Assembly: GCA_033239525.1 (NCBI GenBank)
Contig: BSYO01000019.1
Location: 10,832,592 to 10,896,591 of the forward strand
Origin: Nepenthes gracilis
Taxonomy: Eukaryota > Streptophyta > Magnoliopsida > Caryophyllales > Nepenthaceae
Length of the DNA stretch: 64,000 nt
Direction: 5' to 3'
In this document: positions 35,736-44,644 of the stretch, one piece after another
Layout: each line of letters opens with the position of its first letter
How positions within the stretch are numbered: position 1 is the first letter of the stretch
The notes under the pieces: generated by a model
Databases searched by the model: none
The model's input: only the letters and a program-made list of their open reading frames with translations
Told to the model about the DNA's origin: nothing
Program-made: the position numbers and the translations under genes

Positions 35736-36616
35736 ACTTAACCGTTTACGTGGCATTCGGGTTGTGGACATGATATGTTATTGAGTCTCGGACAGTGGTT
35801 GATCTATTATCTGCGATTATTGATTTTTATTTATTATTTTATTATCCGAGATGCTTAATTGTATTTATCTATTGTTGATTATATTTACTTACTGGGCATT
35901 CGGCTCACTCTTATATTTTATTAGCTCCAGATTAGACAGGTTGATATCAGGATCAAGGAGATCACATGACTTTTGGGTAACCACCAGATAGAGGTGATAT
36001 CAGAGTTCGAGGTTCTCTGAATGGGGATTTAGGATTTTTGATTAGTTATTGTTTGACTTGTGTTAGATTTTCTTTATGAGAATTGATATTTTGGGACATC
36101 GATATCATTTATTGAAATTATTATTATTGCTAATATGGATTTTTAATTTATGATGTATTTATAAGGATCATTGATGATGTTGAGTTCATTGATGATGTAT
36201 GATTGATGATTTTGGATGACTTAAGATTTTCACTATGACAGTTCGGGTCAGGTTTAGGGATCCGAGCTCGGGCCGTTACAAACCTTGAGGGCTCCACATC
36301 CTTGTAGCCGTGAGTGGCCGACATTCGTGCCCGCAATCATGGGCTACAAGTGCTATGGCTCTGTACCTCTGAGTAGTTGTTATCACGCCTCCTCGATACT
36401 TTGCACCGTCGAAATTCCCTGGGTGATGGGTTGATGGCTGCTACCTGTGATCCCTGCTTCTATAACAGCCTGGGACCACATGTTGACAGGGATTGATGGA
36501 TTTATCTGTCGAGCTGGAGAGGGCTGAGTTGCGTCTATGAGCCCATCTAGTGGGTTGGCTTAACAGTCCATACACCGCTGAGTAGACCCGAGGTGCGTAG
36601 ATTAGGCCCACCACCG

Positions 36617-36784
36617 TGTAACGTCCCCAAGCACCCATTTGTAGATATTATCAACTTTGTACCCAACCCGCACGGTTTTGTTCTTGGCAAGCCCACGGCT
36701 CCCAAAACGCGTCCACAAGAGAAAGGTCTTCACGCTTATAAAGCACGTTTTCGTTTTCCTCTCCATCCGATGTGAGACCTTACA
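36617..36784 (-). repeat. TRIM LTR (left, 3' LTR in element sense)
   Basis: 168 bp with TG...CA ends, and GCTTATAAAGCACG as a TATA-like box near 36735. Clearly homologous to the right LTR. Confidence 0.88.
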
Positions 36785-36854
36785 ATCCACCCCCCTCAAA
36801 GAGGCCCAACGTCCACATTGGTACACCGAATCGGACCACATCTCTGATACCATT

Positions 36855-37022
36855 TGTAACGTCTTCAGGTACTCGCTTGTAGATATTGTCCGCTTTGGTT
36901 TCAATCCGTACGGTTTTGATCTTAGCAGGCTCATGGCCCCCAAAATGTGTCCATAAGGAAAAGATCTCTACGACTTATAAAGTACGCTTTGTTCCCCTCT
37001 CCATCTGATGTGGGACCTTACA
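36855..37022 (-). repeat. TRIM LTR (right, 5' LTR in element sense)
   Basis: 168 bp, same length as its partner but with scattered substitutions, showing age. Confidence 0.88.
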
Positions 37023-37261
37023 CATCATGTGTCATGGATTTTGAGGCTGAGGAGAGCTTCTCGTTGGGCCGCTGCCCATTGGTCCATTGTCCTTCTGCAA
37101 GCCGGTCTCTGTGCCGTCGCTTGGACTGCCGGACCCACCACCATCATATGTATATGACAAAAGAGCAATTTTTTTGGGACACAATAAAAGGGCAATTTTG
37201 CAAGAGTAATTGGTTTAGGCCTTTACAATTTTCAATTCAGCTGAGACAGAAATAATAAGGG

Positions 37262-38689
37262 TGATGGGTCCAACAACCCTTGGTGATGTTTGGAAGAATA
37301 ATGGGCCGGCCCAGCTGACAAGCCCACAATCCAACTTCAAAGTAAAAGTCCCACATTGCTTTTGGAGAAGCAATCCATCTACAAATTCAACTATAAAAGC
37401 ACCCTCGGCATTGAGGGACAAGTGAGAGAAGTCAAGAAGCTCCATATGGCTCGGAGAATGGTATAGCCATTGCTAGCCGATCTCCAATGAGAGCAAGTTG
37501 GCGGCTTGGGAGAGCCTCGACTCTCCTTTCGTCCGGTGAGGCCCCTTGGCTCTCCGCCAGCCCCAGAGCCTTGGCCGTCCCTACCATTCGAAGGCCCTTA
37601 GTCCTCCATCCAGGGAGGCACGGCTTTCCTCCGCCCCGGGTGGCACGGAGGCCCTCGGCCTCGGGAGGTCCTCGCCTCCCGCCGGCACGGAGGCCTTCGA
37701 GGCCCCTCCTCCCGTCCGAGGCCCCTCGACCCCTCCGCCAACCAGAGGCCTTCAACCCTCCGTCTTGGAGTCATGATCCCTCTATCCAGAGCCAGGAGCT
37801 CGCGTCCAAGAGTTGTCCCTCCGCTCGGTGTAACAAGAATGCTTACTCGCTAGTATTATTTAGTCCTTCTTCTTAAAGTCGCCCACCGCGGCGCAACCGT
37901 TATTATAGCTGCCCTCTGTCGGGCGCACCTCTGCTTCCGCTCCGCGGCGCACTCTGAAAATAGCCGCCCCCGCGGGCGCACCTATAAGCCGCCCCTTTGC
38001 CGGCGCACTCTAAGCCGCTCCTCCGCGGGCGCACCTCAGCCGCCTCCACGGGCGCACCTATAAGCGCCTTTGCCGGCGCACTCTAAGCCGCTCCTTTGCG
38101 GGCGCACCTCCAGCCGCCCTCCGCGGGCGCACCTATAAGCCGCCTTTGCCTCGGCGCACTCTAAGCGCTCCTCTCGCGGGCGCACCTGCCGCCCTCCGCG
38201 GCGCACTCCCTGCCGCCCCGCGGCGCACCTATAAGCCGCCCATTTGCGGGCGCACTCTAAGCCGCTCCTCCGCTGGGCGCACCTCTGCCGCCCTCCGCGG
38301 CGCACCTATAAGCCGCCCTCCGCGGCGCACCTATAAGCCGCCTTTGTCGGGCACACTCCAAGCCGCCCTCTGCTGGGCACAAGGAAAAGTCGCCCTCACG
38401 CCGGCGCATTCATGGAGCGCAAGCCTCCAATCACATCCTCTCACACTCCCCTCATTCTCGCATCATACGTATGCATTCCTCCGTTTATGCGGGAAGATAT
38501 CTCGACTGGAAGCGCCGGAGTGTCGTCGGGGGACAACTCCCCGTCGGCCTCTGACCTCTTGTTTGTTGTTTGTGTTGTGCAGGTTCTTGGTTATCAGCGA
38601 CGGAGACCGGACCCGATCCAGATCAACCCGCAACGGAAGATTGGAAGGCTCCCTAATCCGTACAACAACCGGGGACCCGGGACGCAACA
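37262..38689 (+). mobile_element. 1.4-kb solo LTR with GC-rich tandem array and perfect TSD
   Basis: Starts TGATGGGTCC, ends GACGCAACA, and is flanked by AAGGG (37257-37261 and 38690-38694). A TATA box ACTATAAAAGCACC lies near 37391. Downstream is a strongly GC-rich leader, then a tandem array. The lineage is undetermined because no internal domain remains. The long GC-rich open frames (for example 37487-37876 and 38146-38718) have no domain and lie wholly inside the LTR. Confidence 0.85.
37900..38405 (+). repeat. GC-rich minisatellite in the solo LTR
   Basis: Roughly 18-20 imperfect units of about 26-28 bp built on GCGCACCTATAAGCCGCC, alternating with GCGCACTCTAAGCCGCTCC, which gives a loose two-unit period. 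Confidence 0.9.
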
Positions 38690-38694
38690 AAGGG

Positions 38695-39042
38695 GCTCTT
38701 TTTATGCATTTTCCATAACTCTCGTTAAGTGAAGAGATTCTATTTGAAAAAAGAACACCAGCATGCATTCAAGTATGTCAATTATGATTGTTTTCCCATT
38801 ATTTCACATATAACAGCCAGAAAAAATTATAGCAGTTTTTCATAAAATCCCAAAAATACTAGCATAGATTCAAATATATTATTTATAATTGTTTTTATAA
38901 TATTATTTATAAAATAATATGATAATTCGATAACACACATAACTATTTTAATATCATCAAATTTACAACACCACCCAGAAAAAGATCACGGCAACTTCTC
39001 CGTAAAATCCCAATCACCAAATTAAAAACCATACTATATCAT
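38695..39042. other. AT-rich DNA, nothing recognised
   Basis: Downstream of the orphan exon on its own strand; it could be that gene's 3'UTR. No poly(A) signal is singled out. Confidence 0.4.
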
Positions 39043-39247
39043 TCATGGGGTCAACTGTTCGCTAATTTGTGCTACTAAATTACGAACAAAGCTGACTTCT
39101 AAATTCAAAACAGCAATGCATAATATGGGCATTTCTTCAAAATCTACGGCAAGGAACAGATCGTGTATATCACTTGGAATCAGCAGAAAAAATTGAGATT
39201 TCTCCATATTTTCGCCTTCATATAACAGTTCATCTGTAATTCTAGAC
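39043..39247 (-). CDS. orphan terminal exon encoding 67 residues (unrecognised protein)
   Basis: On the minus strand a good acceptor (TTCTATTGCAG) is followed by an open frame: SRITDELLYEGENMEKSQF, then IPSDIHDLFLAVDFEEMPIL, then VLNLEVSFVRNLV, ending QLTP and TGA. The balanced, acidic and aliphatic amino-acid composition is unlike the low-complexity ORFs around it and looks like a real protein C-terminus. No upstream exon was identified to the right, where a copia solo LTR and LTR fragments lie. I do not recognise the family. It could be the last exon of a gene with long introns, or a gene fragment left among transposons. Confidence 0.5.
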
Positions 39248-40502
39248 CTGCAATAGAATGAAGCAGGTTAAGAAGGATCCATACACCACTGTCATATTGA
39301 CGCAGCTTATAAATAATAATAATAATAATAATAATAATGTTACACGACTTTCTTTTAGTTATTATTTAGCCACCCACTATGACATAACATTTCATATATC
39401 AATTTATTCTTACGTGGGTTCAATAATTTGAATGGACAGATGGTAATTCACAACATTTATGAGTGCCTGTGAGGTGTCTAAAAGCATGTTCCAAAATCAT
39501 TTCTCAAACACAGACAATCAAAAGAGTCTATGAGGTGTCTATGGGGAATTTGCTAGGCCGAAGTGCATGGACATTAACGAGAGTCAATTGTCTCCATGAA
39601 GTAAAAAGCTGACAGAATCAATCAGACAGCGATTCCCGCCTATATGAGTGCATGATTAAGTAAATTATGTATTCACAGCTTGAAATAAATATTTAACAAT
39701 ATATATTAGTATAAGTCTTCTAAAAGTAATATTTGTTCATACTTTGACAAAATCGCGATAAAAACCTATTGACAATATATAACAATATATATGTTAATAA
39801 ATCTAATATTTTTAGATATATCGGTCGATATTTGCCTATCAATTTTTAATTACTGAAAAATTTTGTATCCCAATACATTTTACCAAAAAAGGCTGACAAT
39901 GATACCGTTAGGATCGATACCAACATATTTTATCCATGATTTAGAGCGTTGAGTGAGAGGACAGGTGTAGGAGCATGTTCAAGGGCTTAGAAAATACGGG
40001 AAGATTATAAAGCCAATGATACATCAAAGTTCAAGGGGGTGAAGACGAATAAAGCTGCAACACTTAAATATTTCGGTTTGAATTTATTAGATTTTTTTAT
40101 CTCATATTGTCGCTAAAAAGGTAATTAATGACATAACTATTGTATACGAATTTAGATTAATTTTATAAAAAAGTCAGATGAGTCAAATTTTAAAAACCAT
40201 AAGAGGAATAAATATCTTGGTAAATTTCATATTGATAGTCAGTAATTGATTTTAACACCTACGAATAATACTTAGGACCTCGTGCGATTTTAGTATGTGT
40301 TTATATATTTAAGTGCATGCAATTAATAAAATAAAAATTAATTAAATTATTTTAATTAATATTATTTATCAAAAATTTCATTAAAACCAAGTTCATCCCT
40401 CCTCATCAAACACACGCGCATCAGTCGCCCCTTCTTTTCTTCTTTCCTCATCACCACAGTGAATTGAAGGAGAATTAAGAGAATAAATTCAGCAGTCGTG
40501 GG
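39248..40502. other. AT-rich DNA, no supported gene
   Basis: Contains an AAT microsatellite (39308-39338) and long AT-rich stretches. If the orphan exon belongs to a live gene, this would be its last intron. Confidence 0.4.
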
Positions 40503-41185
40503 TGTTGGGGTCACTCCCGAGTGGCCTTTGTCCGCGGACTCCATTGGAATAATGGACGAGGACTTTTGCTTGGTGCGTCATGTCCGAGAGTACTTGGACG
40601 AGGACTCCATCCACGCGTGCGTTGACTTATTCTCTCATTAATGATCTGCGGCAGCAATAAATGCGGGCATTGAAAGTTGGTGGCCGCCACAATTTTCAAG
40701 ACGGTTGCGGGCTGCCAGCGCAAGGTCCGGCAGACGGGTTCGGGTAGCAACCTACCCTGCCACCCTGGCGCTAGGGTGGCTGGGTAGATTCCTAGGGTAG
40801 TGAATAATATATATTTATTCATGTATATATATAGGTGTGCTGAGATCATTTAATGGTGTGTGAGAGGTTGGTGAGTTGTGGTGTGTGCCTTTGTGAGCAA
40901 CCACTTTGTGAGTTTTGTGAGAGAAACACCTTAGAGAGAGAAAGTTGTACACTTGTGATTGTTTCACTTTAGTTTGAGCTTGTGTAGCTAACACTTGTAA
41001 GCAATCCTTTATAGTGTATTCTTTCGTGGTTTTTCCCTTGTTTAAGGAAGGGTTTTCCACGTTAAAATTCGTGTATTCCCTCTCTCATATTTCTCTCTAC
41101 CTCTCCTGACCGTCCGAGAGCTTTGCTCTCCGTTTTCTGTCCGAGCGTTTTGTCCGCTCAGCCTTCCGCGCGTTTTGTTTCAACA
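40503..41185 (+). mobile_element. Ty1/copia solo LTR with perfect TSD
   Basis: Begins TGTTGGGG and ends CAACA, flanked by GTGGG (40498-40502 and 41186-41190). It has a TATA box (TATATATATAGG near 40825) and a U5 of the Tork/TNT1 type, with TTTTTCCCTTGTTTAAGGAA, GGGTTTTCCACG and a CTCTCTC tract. No internal sequence remains. Confidence 0.9.
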
Positions 41186-42229
41186 GTGGGTTGGAGGAGC
41201 TGTATCTAATTCATGGGATGTTTAGCTTTTAATGATGGGGGCATTTGATCATTTGGGTGATGGAGGTTTGTGCGAATAGGCGGTCATGAGAATGAGAGAT
41301 TAATAAGAAATGACCATTGTCTTCTTCTCTACATGGCCGCTGCAACATGATAGGGCTGGACTATGCCAGGAAGAGAGGTTGTTGCTACTGCTTTGCAACA
41401 CTGTACCGAGAAGGAAGAAAAGGAAAAGCAAATGAAAATCATCCCTTTCCTTGTAATCCTCATATCCTTTAATCACTGGGTCATTGCCAAAATACTGTGA
41501 ATACAGTAATATACGTTATTACATCAGAATCTTGACTGATTGCGAAGATTTTGCTCACTGTAGATCTGGTAGATAATGCGTGGACAACGGCTAGGAAGAG
41601 GATGAAGTAGGTGAACAGCGCTGAGAGGAGTAAATTTCTGATTCTGAATTAATTTTAGATCAACCGTTTATATACATACATGAAGACAAAGTTGCTGTTC
41701 TTAAACTAATATATGTATGACGTAATCTTTCATTAACAAAATATGATTTTAATTATCAAAGTGTTAGTAATTGATTGCCAAATTGCCACCGTGAACGCTA
41801 AAATCTACCAATCTCACCTTTGGTTGCGGTGATAATAAGTGATTTTCGGACCAACTATTTCATCTTAAACTAATATATTTACATTTTCGTGGTTATTGTT
41901 TTTATACTATAAAATATACAATTTAATATTACGTTGTCGAATTTCGGTCTCAATTTCTCAAAGTGGTAGAAATTGAGCGTTGAAAAGGCCTTACCGAATA
42001 CTAAATCGTCTTAGATTACTATTAGCTGATATGATGAATTATATTCAACCCAATTATTTATATGATAAATAAATATGCTTATGACCGTAACTTTTCTATA
42101 ATTATCCTTCGACATATAAAGTTTAATATTAAGTTGACAAAATTTGATTTTGATTATCCGAAGATGTAAAAATTGATTGACAAATATGTGATATTAAGCA
42201 TCGAAATTTGGCCCTTGCATGGTGCTGAA
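41186..42229. other. unassigned DNA between the copia LTR and an LTR fragment
   Basis: No exon or domain seen. It may include the diverged 5' half of the LTR relative that follows. Confidence 0.35.
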
Positions 42230-43470
42230 GCTCCTGGTACCAGCGAAGCGTGCTTCAGGTGATAATTTTGGAAGGCATTTTCCAATTATATTTTACCTTA
42301 TAATTTAGGTTAGTTTATGCTGAATTATGTTTAATACATGAATAATATTTGGGATAATTCATTATTTTAGTTAGATCCCATTATGATTAGTTAGAACATT
42401 TTGGATAAAAATTAATAATTCATAAACTTTATTCAGTGGCGATAAAATAGGATGTTTTTGGTGGTCATAAAAGTGATATAAATAACGGGTAAATCCAATA
42501 ATGATTGAGTAAAATCTTAAGGGTCGATCTGCTGTTTAGTTTAATCATAGATTTTTATTATATTCTCGGTAATCATTTATTAGTGTTAACTTAAAACGTG
42601 TGCATTGCTTTCTTAATTATATATAATTAAGGTAAAGAAAACCATATGAATATATTACGGTATCAATGAATATAAAAATTGCGGTACCATAATATAGTTT
42701 ATAGTTACCTGATACTAATTTTCATAACTTAGGGGGATTGAGGTTTTTGGAAAGATGGATGTTGCACCAATGAGTACTGAGTTTTGATATATGATTGAAA
42801 AATTGAGTATTTTGTATCCGATTTGGGTGTAGATCCCGACCAGACTACAGGAATATGTACATTGTATATTTTTGGGCTTATCTTAGAAGATAACAAGAAT
42901 ATTAATCGTTCAAATTGAATTCAACATTTATATATTACGGATGGCAAGTATCATGAGATCATATAGTTAGCTGCTTATCAAACTTATAAGTATTGATATA
43001 TTGTGGATTTTACCCAATCATTGGTGGCACGCGCAGAGTTTTTGATTCACAATGGTATAAACAAATTTGATAAGATTTTTTAATGTCTCATATAGTAGGG
43101 ATCTCTATTAAAATAGATTTAATGGAATATATATCTTTATTGATTTTTGGATACAGTAGAATCTCGGTTGCATTACTGATGTTTAATTATTCTTATAACT
43201 TTTGAGTCGTGATTATGACATGATATTGAGTCTCAGATTATTGTTTGTATATTGCATGTTATTATTAATTTCATATATATTTGATATTATTATATTTTGA
43301 TATTATTTATTATATTTACTTATTGAATATTATGCTCACTTGTATATTTTTTTAGCTCAATGGTAGAGGAGATTGGTAATAAGTTAGAGGGAATCATAAA
43401 TTTGATGTGAAGATTTTAGATAAATACGATCTTAGAGTCTAGAAAACTTTATGATGAGAGATAGCAATGT
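42230..43470 (+). repeat. diverged fragment of the 3.8-kb LTR family
   Basis: Shares ordered blocks with 34200-36000: TACGGTA...ATAGT(T/C)TATA...GATACTAATT, GATTGAGGT, CTTATCAAACTTATAAG, ATTGAGTCTC, and TTATATTTACTTA followed by GCTCACT. Ends and TSD could not be placed, so it may be truncated. Confidence 0.6.
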
Positions 43471-44518
43471 TAGTTTGTACGTAATCAAATTCACTAAAAA
43501 TAATTTTGTCAACAATTTTATAAATATGTACTATAATAACATACATATTATATATTAAAACAATTTTAACAAACTTTTCACTGATTAGTTTTATTTTTTG
43601 AGTCCACCAACATATAGATAACCAGAATATATTATCTAAATTAGAGAATAGCAGATTCCTTATTAAAAATTTATATAAATCAATTAATCATATATATATA
43701 TATAAGACCCAGTATTATCTATATATTTGATCTTAAGTACCATCAATAATACACATATATAATAAATGAATATATATAATTCTCTTAAGCAAAATTAAAA
43801 AAAAAAATCTAAGTCAATCGTGCTCGGTAACCTTTTCAACATTGACGATCAATTCCAAAAAGCATTCATTAATTGATCCTGTTTAGTGTTTGTATTCTTA
43901 CAGTGCATCTATTCATTTGCTTAGGGTCACCAGCTCAATAACGGAATTTGTCACCTATCTTACAGCGGCATGATGAATATAAGCTTACTCAACGTATTAA
44001 ATATATCTCTCTCAGTCTAGAACAAAATGAGTAAATAAAAAACCAAAAAATCATCGCTCACTGCATATGATTCCTTTAGAATGTACAACTTTCACATGAC
44101 ATCATATATCACAACTAAAATACCTAATAAATAAATAATATACGTGGACTATGGATAATAATATAATTATTAAATAAATTCCCCATTACATAGATTTTGA
44201 AGGCATAATATCCAACAGGCAGGACTTTTTTACGGTTGTATTAGTTTTTAGAAATTTTATTGAAATTATGTTCCATGAGTTATAATATTATAGACATTAA
44301 TACTGTCTCATATTTTTAGAAATTTAATATTTATTATAAATATTTTATTTATAATAAATTTATAATAAGTATTTATAATTTAAATTTTATATATGGTCGG
44401 TTCGAGCCAGATCACCGCAGCAAGTATCCATAAAAATCTAGTATGCCAGTCTCAAGGAAAACAGTGATCAGCCAGCAACCTTCACAGGAAAAAAAACAAA
44501 AAATTCCAGTAGTTAAGA
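43471..44518. other. AT-rich intergenic DNA and SNARE gene 3' flank
   Basis: No ORF of interest. The first few hundred bases left of 44519 should contain the 3'UTR of the SNARE gene. Confidence 0.45.
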
Positions 44519-44644
44519 CTATAACCATTTGATCAATGCCCATATAACCGCGGCAAGTAGCACAATCACGATAACAAGCAAACACAGGCACCCGCATCCT
44601 CCTTTGGTGCGCTTGGTGAGAATGGCCAGACTCCTTTGCACACG
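44519..44644 (-). CDS. SYP52: SYP5-like SNARE, last coding exon (membrane anchor)
   Basis: Acceptor ...TTAAAGCAG after a CT tract. It encodes [20 protein letters not shown] and a hydrophobic segment of about 21 residues ending WALIKWL, then TAG. Confidence 0.94.
   Translation of the reverse strand, partial: RVQRSLAILTKRTKGGCGCLCLLVIVIVLLAAVIWALIKWL

Larger units (their letters stand above)
32488..36280 (+). mobile_element. 3.8-kb solo LTR with perfect TSD
   Basis: It begins TGTAATATCC and ends GGGCCGTTACA, the standard ends of Ty3 chromovirus LTRs. It is flanked by AACCT on both sides (32483-32487 and 36281-36285). No primer site, pol or second LTR accompanies it, so it is a solo LTR left by recombination. 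At 3793 bp it is long for an LTR. In order it holds a TAA microsatellite, a purine run, a GCC-rich leader-like stretch (33118-33420), TG and TA microsatellites, and internally duplicated AT-rich modules. A diverged relative lies at 42230-43470. Confidence 0.9.
36617..37022 (-). mobile_element. TRIM (terminal-repeat retrotransposon in miniature)
   Basis: Two 168-bp direct repeats (36617-36784, 36855-37022), both starting TGTAACGTC and ending GACCTTACA, flank a 70-bp core. On the minus strand the core begins with TGGTATCAGAGA (primer site, plus-strand 36841-36852) two bases after the LTR and ends with a G-rich polypurine tract (plus-strand 36785-36797). It encodes nothing. Flanking pentamers CACCG and CATCA differ by two transitions. 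The sequence strongly resembles a widespread plant small-LTR family. It sits inside the Tat 5' LTR. Confidence 0.88.
27690..37146 (-). mobile_element. internally deleted minus-strand Tat element with antisense extra ORF
   Basis: Reading the minus strand from right to left: 5' LTR (37146 to 32004, broken by two nested insertions), decayed primer site (31987-32003), gag N-terminus (to about 31370), an abrupt jump to integrase (about 31360-30640), a spacer, and an ORF in the opposite sense (27735-29510). Most of gag, protease, RT and RNase H are missing, so this is a deletion derivative. The 3' LTR was not found and the left limit is approximate. Confidence 0.7.
32004..37146 (-). repeat. 5' LTR of the minus-strand Tat element, split in three
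   Basis: Segments 37146-37023, 36616-36281 and 32487-32004 add to about 944 bp, matching the ~916 and ~929 bp estimated for the other Tat LTRs. The minus strand starts TGATGGTGG, has a TATA-like AATAAATACA near 32458-32467, and contains TTTGAGCGTCG near 32165-32175, like TTGAGCGTCGG in the copy at 57283. The two interruptions are the TRIM (36617-37022) and the 3.8-kb solo LTR (32488-36280). Confidence 0.7.

Noticed and set aside
37275..37297. Short match CCCTTGGTGATGT(C/T)TGGAAGAAT shared with 31042-31064
   Set aside because: The copy at 31042 is explained as Tat integrase coding sequence; the one at 37275 is in an unrelated solo LTR and too short to claim homology.
37432..38718. Long Arg/Pro/Ala-rich ORFs on both strands (up to 190 aa)
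   Set aside because: They lie wholly within a TSD-flanked LTR in GC-rich tandem DNA, where stops are rare by composition.
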